Below, in pieces: positions 31,695-42,099 of a stretch of 64,000 bases of DNA. Position numbers and translations under genes: made by a program. Each line of letters starts with the position of its first letter. Position 1 is the stretch's first letter. The notes below the pieces were generated by a model. That model saw only the letters and a list, made by a program, of their open reading frames with translations. It made no database searches and was not told where the DNA came from. The stretch is from contig JAURFC010000001.1 in the NCBI GenBank assembly GCA_030834445.1, forward strand, positions 86,544 to 150,543, in the 5' to 3' direction. This DNA is from Bacillota bacterium (GTDB lineage: Bacteria > Bacillota_I > Bacilli_A > RFN20 > CAG-826).

Positions 31695-33536
31695 ATGCAA
31701 TTTACTCAAGATTTTCTTCAACGTCTCATCGATAAAGCGGACATCATTGATATCGTCGGTCGCTACATCCCGATTCAGCGAAAAGGGAAAAGTTATGTTG
31801 CAATTTGTCCCTTTCATCAAGACACGAATCCTTCCTTATCCATCTCTACGGATAAACAAATCTTTAAATGCTTTGTCTGTGGTACCGGGGGTTCCGCCAT
31901 TCATTTCATTCAACAATACGAGAAAGTTCCTTTTCCTCAAGCCGTTAAGAAATTAGCAGACTATGTCGGGATGGAAGATCCCCAATTACAAGAAGAAGTC
32001 CTTACGGAAACCCAAAAAAACCAACAACCCTATTTTGCATGTTTAAAAGATGTTGTTTCTTATTATCAATTCATTCTCGCGAGTGATGAAGGGTTATCAG
32101 CTCGCCAATATTTAATTCAACGCGGTTTAACCGAAGAAACCATTCAAACCTTTCAAATCGGCTACGCTGGTGATCAAGGCAAAACCCTGATACCTTACTT
32201 GCTCAAAAAGGGGCACACCCGAACAACCATTGAAGCGCTTGGTTTTCATGCAGGACAAGACGGTTTATTCGATCGCTTTACCGGTCGCATTATGTTTCCC
32301 ATTACGAATCCTAATGGACAAATGATTGGTTTTTCGGGTCGTTTACTCGCAGAAAAAGAAGGACAAGCAAAATATTCTAATTCTTCAGACTCACCGATTT
32401 TTAATAAAAGTTCGTTGCTCTATAATTATGCGAATATCAAACTTGCCGCCAAGCGTTCACAACACGTTTATGTCCTGGAAGGCTTTATGGACGTAATTGC
32501 GCTTCACCAAGCAGGCATACCGCAAGCGGTTGCCTTAATGGGCACATCTTTTACGGGATTTCATGCCACAATGCTCAAACGTTTAGGGGTGGAATGTCGC
32601 ATCGCCTTAGATCCGGATGAAGCAGGGATGAAAGCAATGCTAAAAATAATTCCACTGCTTCAAGAAAACGCCATCCCCTTCCGCTTTATTTATGACCCCC
32701 AACAAGATAAAGATACGGATGAAATTGTGCTTGAGCAAGGTCGTGAAGGATTAGAAAATTACCTTAATAAACTCGTCAACAAGATGGATTTCACGTTTGC
32801 CTATTATGAACGATATCTTTCGCTTGATTCCACCGAATCCAAAGTTATCTTTATTCAAAATGTTCTCCCCTACTTAGTCCATGCACCAGAACTCGAACGC
32901 TTCGATTATTTAAAACGGCTTGCGGATAAAACCGGTTATCCTGTCAAAACATTAGAAACACAACTCCAAAAACTCCAACCTAAACACAATCAAGAAGATG
33001 TGTTTCAAAAGTTACGTCCGGAAAAAGAAGTCATTACCCGACTCAAACGGGCGGAAAAAGCGATGTTATTCAATATGCTCATCAATCCAGAGGCAGTGGA
33101 ATTCTATCAAACGAACATCAAAGCGTTCACCGATCAACTATATCGCCACATTGCCGAATTTATGCTGGCCCTCGGACCGAAAAAACCACAAGAATTACAA
33201 CATCTTATTCTCGCAATTAGTAATTCCAGTCATGAACAAGCCCCGCTCCTCATTCAAACATTGACGGATCTTAGTGAAGATAGCACTCAACCTAAAGGGA
33301 CCGAAGCATCATTTCGCGAGTGGCTAGAAACCATGACCCAGGAAAAGAAGCGCATGCGAACACAGAAGCAAATCGAAGCCGGCATGATTGGAAAATCACC
33401 CGTCGAACAAGCCAAGCTCATCCAACAATTACGCACGATTCAAAAGGAGGAATCACCCCATGGCCAAACGCAAACAAAATCTCAATCAACCGGAGGAAGA
33501 AGTAATGAAGAAATCAGCGAAAAAGACCCCGAATAA
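31695..33536 (+). CDS. dnaG: DNA primase
   Basis: [22 protein letters not shown] zinc motif, [26 protein letters not shown]; start placed at 31695. Confidence 0.96.
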   Translation: MQFTQDFLQRLIDKADIIDIVGRYIPIQRKGKSYVAICPFHQDTNPSLSISTDKQIFKCFVCGTGGSAIHFIQQYEKVPFPQAVKKLADYVGMEDPQLQEEVLTETQKNQQPYFACLKDVVSYYQFILASDEGLSARQYLIQRGLTEETIQTFQIGYAGDQGKTLIPYLLKKGHTRTTIEALGFHAGQDGLFDRFTGRIMFPITNPNGQMIGFSGRLLAEKEGQAKYSNSSDSPIFNKSSLLYNYANIKLAAKRSQHVYVLEGFMDVIALHQAGIPQAVALMGTSFTGFHATMLKRLGVECRIALDPDEAGMKAMLKIIPLLQENAIPFRFIYDPQQDKDTDEIVLEQGREGLENYLNKLVNKMDFTFAYYERYLSLDSTESKVIFIQNVLPYLVHAPELERFDYLKRLADKTGYPVKTLETQLQKLQPKHNQEDVFQKLRPEKEVITRLKRAEKAMLFNMLINPEAVEFYQTNIKAFTDQLYRHIAEFMLALGPKKPQELQHLILAISNSSHEQAPLLIQTLTDLSEDSTQPKGTEASFREWLETMTQEKKRMRTQKQIEAGMIGKSPVEQAKLIQQLRTIQKEESPHGQTQTKSQSTGGRSNEEISEKDPE

Positions 33537-34761
33537 TGACGGCGAAATGCTGTTATTATCCAAAATCAAAAAAAGTAAAAAAGACGATGAAGAAGACAAT
33601 GTTTTTGAAACATTGGATCAAGTCAAAAAACGCTTTGAAAAGAAAGCAAAATCCGAAGGTTTCATTATCCAAGATGAACTTTTCGACGCCATTGAACATT
33701 TAGAATTATCCGAAGATGATACTGACCAATTGGTAATGTACTTCAAAAACAAAAACATTAATGTTCAAATCGAAGAGGAAGAAGACCTCGAGGAAGAAGT
33801 CGACGAAGAAGAATTAAAAAATGTCGATTTGAGTGTAGAAGAAGAACCGTTTGAAACTGAATATGAACCCGATGTGTCCGAAGAAGAAGTCGATCGACCC
33901 GATATTTTTGCCAATAGTGAAGTCAAGGTCAATGATTCGGTGAAAATGTACTTAAAAGAAATCGGAAAAGTGGATTTATTGAAACCCGAAGAAGAAGTCG
34001 AAATTGCCAAAGCCATTATTGCCGGGGATATGGAAGCAAAAGACCGCCTCATTAATGCCAACTTACGTCTTGTCGTCAATTTGGCCAAACATTATGTCGG
34101 TCGTGGGATGCTTTTCTTAGATCTCATTCAAGAAGGAAACATGGGGCTTATTAAAGCCGTGGAAAAGTTTGATTACACCAAAGGTTTTAAATTCTCAACG
34201 TATGCAACATGGTGGATTCGTCAAGCGATCACCCGCGCGATTGCCGACCAAGCCCGAACGATTCGTATTCCGGTTCATATGGTGGAAACGATCAATAAAA
34301 TGACGCGCGTTCAACGCCAACTTGTTCAAGAACTCGGTCGCGAACCGACTGCCGAAGAAATCAGTATTAAACTCGAAGGATTCTTATCCCCCGAACGCAT
34401 TCGCGAAATCCAACGCATTGCCCTCGAACCTGTTTCTTTAGAAACGCCTATTGGGGAGGAAGATGACTCGCATTTAGGTGATTTTATCGAAGATAAAGAA
34501 GCAACCTCGCCTTCTGATCATACGACCCAAGTTCTTTTAAAAGAAGAACTTTATAAAATCATGCAAGATTTGACCGATCGCGAAGAACGCGTCTTACGTT
34601 TACGCTATGGTTTAGATGACAATCGTCCCCGTACTTTAGAAGAAGTGGGGCATGAATTTGGTGTCACCCGCGAACGGATTCGTCAAATCGAAGCCAAAGC
34701 CATTCGTAAACTTCGCCATCCTACACGTGCGAAACGTTTAGGGGATTACCGAGACCATTAA
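33460..34761 (+). CDS. rpoD: Primary RNA polymerase sigma factor
   Basis: [49 protein letters not shown]-type region 4.2 ([29 protein letters not shown]); start at 33460 or 33505. Confidence 0.96.
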   Translation: MAKRKQNLNQPEEEVMKKSAKKTPNNDGEMLLLSKIKKSKKDDEEDNVFETLDQVKKRFEKKAKSEGFIIQDELFDAIEHLELSEDDTDQLVMYFKNKNINVQIEEEEDLEEEVDEEELKNVDLSVEEEPFETEYEPDVSEEEVDRPDIFANSEVKVNDSVKMYLKEIGKVDLLKPEEEVEIAKAIIAGDMEAKDRLINANLRLVVNLAKHYVGRGMLFLDLIQEGNMGLIKAVEKFDYTKGFKFSTYATWWIRQAITRAIADQARTIRIPVHMVETINKMTRVQRQLVQELGREPTAEEISIKLEGFLSPERIREIQRIALEPVSLETPIGEEDDSHLGDFIEDKEATSPSDHTTQVLLKEELYKIMQDLTDREERVLRLRYGLDDNRPRTLEEVGHEFGVTRERIRQIEAKAIRKLRHPTRAKRLGDYRDH

Positions 34762-34763
34762 AC

Positions 34764-35405
34764 ATGGGTTTGCTTCCCCCGCGATTAAAACCCTTATTAG
34801 CGTGGATAGATGCCGCGATGATTCCCGTCGATATTGGCTCGAATCACGGTTATCTCGCACGAGCCATCGCGACAAAACTTTCGCATAAGGTCTACGCCAC
34901 CGAACTTTCTGATGCCAGTTTTCAGCATCTTAAGCAGCAACTCGAAGGCTGTGGAGTTATCGCCTATCAAGCCGATGGGCTTGCCCAATTACCCGCGGAG
35001 GTCAATACCGCCATCATTACAGGGATGGGGGGATTGACCATTCAAACGATCCTTCACACGCATCCCAAAGCCACACAACAATTATCTTATCTTCTACTGG
35101 GTCCGCAATCCGATGTGGACTCATTACGGGCGTATGTCACCCAAACAGGGTGGCGAATTCGCGAGGAAAACATGGTTCACGTCCATGGGAAATTTTACCC
35201 ATTTCTTTTCTTAGTTAAAGGTAAAGAAACACTCACTGCCGCCCAACTCTATTTAGGTCCACGGTTATTAGAACAGCAATCACCCACATTCTTGGCGTGG
35301 AAAAAAAGTGAATTCAATCGCTTAGAAACCTTAATGAGGACGGTTTCATTAACGGAAAAAGATCAAAAACGCTTACAATGGTTAAAGAACCATGTTAAAC
35401 ACTAA
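34764..35405 (+). CDS. trmK: tRNA (adenine(22)-N(1))-methyltransferase
   Basis: PVDIGSNHGYLARAIA, ITGMGGLTIQTIL; position after rpoD as in Bacilli. Confidence 0.9.
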   Translation: MGLLPPRLKPLLAWIDAAMIPVDIGSNHGYLARAIATKLSHKVYATELSDASFQHLKQQLEGCGVIAYQADGLAQLPAEVNTAIITGMGGLTIQTILHTHPKATQQLSYLLLGPQSDVDSLRAYVTQTGWRIREENMVHVHGKFYPFLFLVKGKETLTAAQLYLGPRLLEQQSPTFLAWKKSEFNRLETLMRTVSLTEKDQKRLQWLKNHVKH

Positions 35406-36168
35406 AACCTTACTCACACACTTTGGTAAAGATTTTCCCAAACGTCTTGCGGAAAAATATCATGATTATATCGGCTTGATGGTCGGTCCTTTACCGACTT
35501 CAATCCAAAAAGTGGTGGTCACCTTGGATTTAGAATATATGCATCAAGCGACCTTAGAGACCTTAAAACCCGACCTTGTCATTACCCATCATCCCTTTAT
35601 TTATGGACCCAAGGGCGCGGTGTTACGTCGCGATGAGCGCAAACGTCACTATGTCGCTTGGTTACAAGCCCACGGCATTGCCGTCTACTCCTTACACACC
35701 AATTTTGATGAAGGGCGTGGTGGGATGAATGATGCTTTGGCCTCGGCGCTCAATCTCCACAACATTCAACCACTCCTCGGCGATCCGATGGCGCGGGGCG
35801 GTCACCTTCACCAACCGATGCCCATGGAAGCTTTCGTTGACTATGTCCGTCAACAATTACATTTACCGTATAGCTGGTATCTTGCGGAAGGAGCCTCCTT
35901 GATTCACAAAGTTGCCCTTGTCGGAGGGGGTGGTTCACGAAGTTATGCCATCGCCCAACAAGAAGGATATGATTGTTTTCTTTCCGGGGATGCGCCCCAT
36001 CACGTACGACGAAGCATCGTCAACGACCAATTTAACTATGTCGAACTCGCTCATGAAATTGAAGAAATCTTTTTGCCTGTGATGAAAAACTACCTCTTAC
36101 GTCTTGATCCTCAATTGACGGTCTTAACTCCTTTTCAACAAGCATTACCGAGGTTATCCCATGAATAA
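35392..36168 (+). CDS. Nif3-like dinuclear metal centre protein (short form)
   Basis: DLVITHHPFIYGPK, VYSLHTNFDEGRGGMNDALA, DCFLSGDAPHH. Confidence 0.9.
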   Translation: MLNTKTLLTHFGKDFPKRLAEKYHDYIGLMVGPLPTSIQKVVVTLDLEYMHQATLETLKPDLVITHHPFIYGPKGAVLRRDERKRHYVAWLQAHGIAVYSLHTNFDEGRGGMNDALASALNLHNIQPLLGDPMARGGHLHQPMPMEAFVDYVRQQLHLPYSWYLAEGASLIHKVALVGGGGSRSYAIAQQEGYDCFLSGDAPHHVRRSIVNDQFNYVELAHEIEEIFLPVMKNYLLRLDPQLTVLTPFQQALPRLSHE

Positions 36169-37510
36169 GGCAGCCTTTCCGTTTTCTTCCTTTGCCTTAG
36201 AACCGGGCTTTGTACAAGCATTAGCCGCCTTAGGGTATCATCAGGCAACCCCGGTTCAACAAGTCGTGATTCCTTCCGCCCTTCGCGGGGAATCGCTCAT
36301 CGCTCGTTTTGAAACCGGTAGTGGTAAAACTCATGCTTTTTTAATACCTAGTTTTGCGAGATTAGATGCGCAGGCAGGCTTGCAACTCATGATTGTCTCT
36401 CCTACCCGTGAACTCGTCACCCAAACGTATCACTTTGCGAAGGCAATCGCCGATGCAGCATTTCCTTGGGTTAAAATCATGCGTCTTACTGGCGGAACCG
36501 CCTTGGAAGACGATGTTCACGCCTTAAAACAAGAACCGCATGTTTTATGCCTAACACCAGGACGCCTGACCAGTGTGCTTCAGGCCATGTCCCATACGCC
36601 CTTTCAACGGATTAAAACGCTTGTTTTAGATGAAGCGGACATGTTACTGGATGCCTCCTTTGTGCACGATGTCGATGCGATGTTAAAAACGATGGATGCG
36701 CCACAGTTGCTTGTTTTTTCTGCCTCCTTATCCAAGCCGCTTTTAGGCGTGTTACGTGCCTATATTCGTCCTGATCACATTTTTGAACCTACCGAAAAAA
36801 CCGTCAACAATACTCAAGTCAACCATTTTCTTGTTGATACACGGCATCAAGAACCAGTCGATGCGTTTTTACGCCTCGTTGACCATGTTCAACCGTATCG
36901 TATGCTTGTTTTTGCCTCCACTGTCGACCGTATTCAACAATTTCACACCTCTTTAACCGCAAAAGGACTAACGTTAGGTTTACTCCATGGAGACATGGGT
37001 CATCGCGAAAGAAAAATGATGCTACGTCGAATTGCACAAGGCGAGTTTACCCTCATTTGTGCTTCCGATATTGCCGCACGCGGCATGGATTTACCGGACA
37101 TTTCCGATGTCGTCAGTTTGGATCTTCCACGTGATCTTGCCTATTACTTTCATCGTGCCGGAAGAACGGGACGCTATCGTGCTACCGGAACAAGTTATGT
37201 GTTTTACACCAAAGACCAACAACGGGCGATTGATACGCTAACCCAAAAAGGCATTACGTTTACGCGGATGACTTTAAAAGAATCCGGATTAAAGCAAGTG
37301 GCCCCCGAACGGACTTGGAAACACGTGGAACAACCTGAACTTAAACGGGATATTAAAAAAGCGATTCAACGTTACGCAAGTAAAGATGTTAAACCGGGGT
37401 ATAAAAAGAAGGTGAAACGAGCCGTTGAACGCGTGAAGCAAAAATACAAACGGAAAGCGATAGATGCCGTCATTCGAAAACGGTTATACGGAGGGAAAAA
37501 AGATGAGTAA
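36161..37510 (+). CDS. DEAD-box ATP-dependent RNA helicase
   Basis: FETGSGKTHAFLIP, VLDEADMLL, SAS, HRAGRTGR; basic C-terminus. Confidence 0.93.
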   Translation: MNKAAFPFSSFALEPGFVQALAALGYHQATPVQQVVIPSALRGESLIARFETGSGKTHAFLIPSFARLDAQAGLQLMIVSPTRELVTQTYHFAKAIADAAFPWVKIMRLTGGTALEDDVHALKQEPHVLCLTPGRLTSVLQAMSHTPFQRIKTLVLDEADMLLDASFVHDVDAMLKTMDAPQLLVFSASLSKPLLGVLRAYIRPDHIFEPTEKTVNNTQVNHFLVDTRHQEPVDAFLRLVDHVQPYRMLVFASTVDRIQQFHTSLTAKGLTLGLLHGDMGHRERKMMLRRIAQGEFTLICASDIAARGMDLPDISDVVSLDLPRDLAYYFHRAGRTGRYRATGTSYVFYTKDQQRAIDTLTQKGITFTRMTLKESGLKQVAPERTWKHVEQPELKRDIKKAIQRYASKDVKPGYKKKVKRAVERVKQKYKRKAIDAVIRKRLYGGKKDE

Positions 37511-38396
37511 ATTATGGATTGGGAGTCATATTGATATGACAGCACCCGATTATTTAGAAGGCGCGGTCAAAACGGCACTTTCTTATGGGGCCAGCACGTT
37601 TATGATTTATACGGGAGCCCCGCAAAATTCTATCCGCAAACCCATTGAAAGCATGCGCATTCAAGAAGGACGAGCGTTGCTTGAAGCATCCGGCATGGAT
37701 GCAAGTAAAGTCGTCGTCCATGCCCCTTATATCATTAATTTAGGCAACACCGTCAAACCGGAAACGTACGCGATTGGCGTGGAATTTCTTATCCGCGAAT
37801 TACGTCGCGTCCACCAAATGGGTTTTTCCATGCTCGTGTTACATCCCGGCGCCCATGTGGGCATGGGGACGCAAGCCGCGCTTGATTCCATCGTTAAGGG
37901 GTTGGATGAAGTCTTATCCCAAGATGGTACCCATGTTACGATTGCGCTAGAAACTATGGCCGGAAAAGGAACCGAAGTGGGCATCACCTTTGAAGAAATT
38001 CGTTATCTCATCGATCATTGCGCGTATCCTGATCGCCTCGGAGTATGCCTGGATACATGTCATATCGCCGATGCAGGCTATGCGGTGGAAAATGTGGATG
38101 AAATCATTGAAACATTTGATCACATCATCGGTTTATCGCGATTAAAAGTCGTTCATATTAACGATTCTAAAAATCCACGAGGGGCGCGAAAAGACCGTCA
38201 CGAAAATATTGGTTACGGGACGATTGGTTTTAAAACGATTGCTTCCTACGTCCATCATCCGCGCTTAGAAGGCATCCCAAAAATCTTGGAAACCCCTTAT
38301 GTGAATGAACGTCCGCCATACGCCCTTGAGATTGCCTTATTAAAGGCCAACCAGGAAGAAGAAAACTGGCGCGATAAACTTGAAAGTGCTACATAG
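37503..38396 (+). CDS. nfo: Endonuclease IV
   Basis: LWIGSHIDMTAPDYLEGAV, LHPGAHVG, LCLDTCHIADAGY-like GVCLDTCHIADAGY, HINDSKNPRGARKDRHENIGYG. Confidence 0.95.
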   Translation: MSKLWIGSHIDMTAPDYLEGAVKTALSYGASTFMIYTGAPQNSIRKPIESMRIQEGRALLEASGMDASKVVVHAPYIINLGNTVKPETYAIGVEFLIRELRRVHQMGFSMLVLHPGAHVGMGTQAALDSIVKGLDEVLSQDGTHVTIALETMAGKGTEVGITFEEIRYLIDHCAYPDRLGVCLDTCHIADAGYAVENVDEIIETFDHIIGLSRLKVVHINDSKNPRGARKDRHENIGYGTIGFKTIASYVHHPRLEGIPKILETPYVNERPPYALEIALLKANQEEENWRDKLESAT

Positions 38397-38446
38397 TTTG
38401 CCGTAAGATATGCTATGATTGATAAGCGTTAAAGGAGAAGATTTAT

Positions 38447-38596
38447 ATGCGCGATACATTTATGTTAAAATGCACAATTTGTGGTGAAGAAAATTACTTA
38501 GCGAGCAAAAACCGCCGTACGCATCCTGAAAAGATGGAAATTAGAAAATATTGTGCACGATGCAACCAATCCACCGTCCACAAAGAAAAGAAATAA
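38447..38596 (+). CDS. rpmG: 50S ribosomal protein L33 (49 aa; below ORF-track cutoff)
   Basis: MRDTFMLKCTICGEENYLASKNRRTHPEKMEIRKYCARCNQSTVHKEKK; SD AAAGGAG. Confidence 0.93.
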   Translation: MRDTFMLKCTICGEENYLASKNRRTHPEKMEIRKYCARCNQSTVHKEKK

Positions 38597-38609
38597 GGAG
38601 ATTCGCTAA

Positions 38610-39164
38610 GTGAACGCAACGGAATTACGCCCAGGCAATCACTTCGTCTACGATCAAAATCTTTACACGGTGATTGATGTCGCCTTAAATAAAACTGCCA
38701 TGCGCAAAATGGTGGTTAAAGTCAAAGTGCGAAACCTTCGCTCGGGTTCGACGACAGAAATGTCGTTTTTAAGCGGAACGGATGTCGAAAAAGTGACACT
38801 CGATAAACGTAAAATGACGTATCTTTATGAATCAGCAGGCAATCTTGTATTTATGGACCAAGAAACGTTTGATCAACTCGAAATTAGTCGAGAACGATTG
38901 GAATGGGAACTTAATTTTTTAAAAACCGAACAAGAAATTGAAATCCTTCAATACGAAGATGAACTATTAGGCATTTCCTTACCGGCAAAAGTGAATTTAC
39001 AAGTCACGGAAACCGAACCTGCAGTCAAAGGAGATACCGTGAATAAAGCGATGAAAGATGCCCTCTTGGAAACAGGTTATAAAATTCGTGTTCCTTTATT
39101 TATTTCCGCCGGTGAAGTCATTATTGTCCGCACCGATGATGGAAGTTATGATGGACGCGCTTAA
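38610..39164 (+). CDS. efp: Elongation factor P (GTG start)
   Basis: LRPGNHFVYDQNLYTVID, GSTTEMSFLSGTDVEK, VNLQVTETEPAVKGDT. Confidence 0.94.
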   Translation: MNATELRPGNHFVYDQNLYTVIDVALNKTAMRKMVVKVKVRNLRSGSTTEMSFLSGTDVEKVTLDKRKMTYLYESAGNLVFMDQETFDQLEISRERLEWELNFLKTEQEIEILQYEDELLGISLPAKVNLQVTETEPAVKGDTVNKAMKDALLETGYKIRVPLFISAGEVIIVRTDDGSYDGRA

Positions 39165-39179
39165 TTAAAGGAGAAAAAA

Positions 39180-39395
39180 ATGGATATTTGGCAAACAATT
39201 TTATACTTAGCCATCGGTCTTGTGGGTGGTGCCGTTGCAGGTTTCTTTGGAGCCCGTTGGTATTTCCAACGCGAACTCAAAAAGAATCCTCCTATCAACG
39301 AAAAAATGATTCGTGCGATGTTCTTATCGATGGGTCGCAAACCTTCGGAAGCCCAAGTTCGCGCGGTTATTAATCAAATGAATTCCAACCGTTAA
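39180..39395 (+). CDS. YneF/UPF0154 family small membrane protein
   Basis: AGFFGARWYFQRELKKNPPINEKMIRAMFLSMGRKPSEAQVRAVI. Confidence 0.9.
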   Translation: MDIWQTILYLAIGLVGGAVAGFFGARWYFQRELKKNPPINEKMIRAMFLSMGRKPSEAQVRAVINQMNSNR

Positions 39396-40090
39396 GGTTG
39401 TTTGGTTTGTTTTTTCGCTTTAAAATCCAACTCTTTCCCAGCGAGAAGGCGTTGGATATTTTCTTTATGTCGCCATAAAAGAATCGCATAAATGACCAAC
39501 AAGGAAAGCGGATAAAAATATCCAGCATCGTTCATGCCATTCCAATAACCCAGCGCATTAAGACCTGGAACAAGCCAGAAAACCACGGCCAGTGTGACGC
39601 CTAATCCATATCCTAAAATGGAAGAAAGGGAGACGATTTTTTTCACGCGAATCATGATGACAAAAAAAGTAATACTGATGATCGCGATGAGCCAATTGGT
39701 CATCAGCATGTAAGAACCACCCGAAGAAACGGCTTTGCCTCCACGAAATTGAGCAAAGATGGGATAACAGTGCCCCAAGGTCGTTCCTAAACCCGATAAA
39801 AAGATTGCAAATTGGCCGAGAAGTAAAACCTCGACTCCTACGGAAGTCCAAACAAATGCCGCTTGATACGTGAGTAAGACGGGTAAAATGCCTTTGGATA
39901 AATCAAGAACAAATACGGCAAGCGCCGCTTGGATACCAAGGGTTCGATAGACGTTGGTCATCCCCGTTCCGCCGGAGCCAAATTGACGCACATCTTTACC
40001 ATAAAACACCTTCCCAATCACAACCCCACTCGGAAACGAGGCAAAAAGATAACTAACCAAGAATGCTAAAACAGGAATTAAGTAGTTCAT
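39392..40090 (-). CDS. plsY: Acyl-phosphate glycerol-3-phosphate acyltransferase
   Basis: SFPSGVVIGKVFYGKDVRQFGSGGTGMTNVYRTLG, GHCYPIFAQFRGGKAV. Confidence 0.93.
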   Translation of the reverse strand: MNYLIPVLAFLVSYLFASFPSGVVIGKVFYGKDVRQFGSGGTGMTNVYRTLGIQAALAVFVLDLSKGILPVLLTYQAAFVWTSVGVEVLLLGQFAIFLSGLGTTLGHCYPIFAQFRGGKAVSSGGSYMLMTNWLIAIISITFFVIMIRVKKIVSLSSILGYGLGVTLAVVFWLVPGLNALGYWNGMNDAGYFYPLSLLVIYAILLWRHKENIQRLLAGKELDFKAKKQTKQP

Positions 40091-40156
40091 ATCACGTTTA
40101 TTTTAAAATACCTTTCTAAATTTGTTATAATGCATTAGGTTAATCATAAACGAAAA

Positions 40157-42097
40157 ATGGAAGAAGTTAATAAGAAAATAACGAGTTATAACGAGGATAG
40201 TATTTCTGTCCTTGAAGGACTCGAGGGGGTACGCAAACGTCCTGCGATGTATATTGGGTCAACCAATAGCACCGGTTTGCATCATTTAGTATGGGAAATT
40301 GTCGATAACGCCATCGATGAAGCACTTTCCGGCTTTGGTGACCTTATTACAATTACCCTTCATAAAGATGGATCGTTAAGTGTCGCTGACAAGGGTCGTG
40401 GCATTCCCGTTGGGATTCAAAAACAAACCAATCGCCCTGCGATTGAAATTATTTTTTCAACGCTCCATAGCGGCGGTAAATTTAACGATAAAAACTATGT
40501 TTCCAGTGCGGGTTTACACGGAGTTGGTGCCAGCGTTACCAACGCATTATCCGAATATGTAGATGTGACCGTGTACCGTGATGGTGCCATTCATCACATT
40601 CGTTTTGAACAAGGTGGTAAAGTCATCAAGCCCTTAGAAGTAGTTGGTAAAACAACAAAATCAGGCAGTTTGATTCGTTTCAAACCCGATCCATCGATTT
40701 TTTCAACCGTGGAATTTAAATGGGAAACCATCACAACGCATTTACAAGAATCAGCTTTCTTAATGAAACGCGTACGCTTTTTAATTGTCGATGAACGAAC
40801 CAATCAAACCGCAGAATATTATTATGAAGAAGGTCTTAAAGAATACATTGAATCGTTGAATGAAAATAAAGATCGCCTTCACGATGTCATCACCTTTGAA
40901 GAGGTCGTTCAAGGCATGAATATTGAAATCGCGCTTCAATATTGCCAACAAGACTATAACGAAAACATTTATTCTTATGTCAATAACGTCCGCACCAAAG
41001 ACGGAGGAACCCATGAAAATGGTTTCCGAACCGCATTAACCCGCGCCATCAATGATTATGCGGAGAAAAATGAACTTTTAAGAAACAAACAAAAACTTGA
41101 AGGAAGCGATATTCGCGAAGGTTTAACGGCGATCATTAGTTTACGCATTCCTGAAGGGAAACTTGAATTTGAAGGGCAAACCAAAGGAAAATTAGGAACC
41201 CCGGATGCCTTATCAGCGGTGCAAAATATGTTTTATACCGCCTTAAGTTATTACTTAGCCGAACATAAAGAATTTGCAGTTTCTCTCGTCAAAAAATGCT
41301 TGGATGCGGCCTCGGCACGCGTTGCGGCCCGCAAAGCTAAAGAAGAAGCACGCGGCAATAAAAAATTGCGTCAAGAGATGATCTTATCGGATAAACTTAC
41401 CCCGGCCCAAAGCAAAGATTATCCTGCCAATGAACTGTTTATTGTCGAAGGTGATTCGGCGGGTGGTACCGCTAAAAACGGTCGTGATCGCGTTCATCAA
41501 GCCATTTTACCGTTGCGCGGTAAACCGCTCAATACCGATAGTATCACAATGGATCAAATGTTAAAAAATACCGAATTTGCCACCCTCATCCATGCGATTG
41601 GTGCGGGTGTCGGTCCCAGTTTTGATTTAGCCGATGCCAAATATGGAAAAATCATTATTATGACAGACGCGGATACCGATGGTGCCCATATTCAAACCCT
41701 CTTACTCACGTTTTTCTATCACCACATGCGACCGCTCATTCATGCAGGGAAAATCTTTATTGCGATCCCTCCTCTTTACCGCGTTCTTAATGAAAAAACC
41801 ATGAAGTTTGCCTATGCCTGGAATGATGAACAACTCGAAAGTGCAAAAAAGAAAATTGGATCACCTTACCGTATTTCTCGTTATAAAGGACTTGGGGAAA
41901 TGAATGCTTCCCAGCTGAAAGAAACCACGATGGATCCCAGTACACGTACGCTCATTCAAGTGAATATCGAAGATCCTTTAACCGTGGAACGTCGTGTCAC
42001 CGTGTTAATGGGAAAAGATACAACGATTCGCCGCAAATGGGTGGAAGAAAATGTGAAATTTTCTGCGGATGATACGTTAGGAAAGGTCGCAGTGTAA
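40157..42097 (+). CDS. parE: DNA topoisomerase IV subunit B
   Basis: VLEGLEGVRKRPAMYIGSTN, GLHGVGASVTNALS, IVEGDSAGGTAKNGRDR. Confidence 0.93.
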   Translation: MEEVNKKITSYNEDSISVLEGLEGVRKRPAMYIGSTNSTGLHHLVWEIVDNAIDEALSGFGDLITITLHKDGSLSVADKGRGIPVGIQKQTNRPAIEIIFSTLHSGGKFNDKNYVSSAGLHGVGASVTNALSEYVDVTVYRDGAIHHIRFEQGGKVIKPLEVVGKTTKSGSLIRFKPDPSIFSTVEFKWETITTHLQESAFLMKRVRFLIVDERTNQTAEYYYEEGLKEYIESLNENKDRLHDVITFEEVVQGMNIEIALQYCQQDYNENIYSYVNNVRTKDGGTHENGFRTALTRAINDYAEKNELLRNKQKLEGSDIREGLTAIISLRIPEGKLEFEGQTKGKLGTPDALSAVQNMFYTALSYYLAEHKEFAVSLVKKCLDAASARVAARKAKEEARGNKKLRQEMILSDKLTPAQSKDYPANELFIVEGDSAGGTAKNGRDRVHQAILPLRGKPLNTDSITMDQMLKNTEFATLIHAIGAGVGPSFDLADAKYGKIIIMTDADTDGAHIQTLLLTFFYHHMRPLIHAGKIFIAIPPLYRVLNEKTMKFAYAWNDEQLESAKKKIGSPYRISRYKGLGEMNASQLKETTMDPSTRTLIQVNIEDPLTVERRVTVLMGKDTTIRRKWVEENVKFSADDTLGKVAV

Positions 42098-42099
42098 CG

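Noticed and set aside
33760-33900. Glu/Asp-rich repeat in rpoD as a special repeat element
   Set aside because: Acidic N-terminal regions are common in primary sigma factors; codons vary, so this is amino acid bias rather than a DNA repeat.
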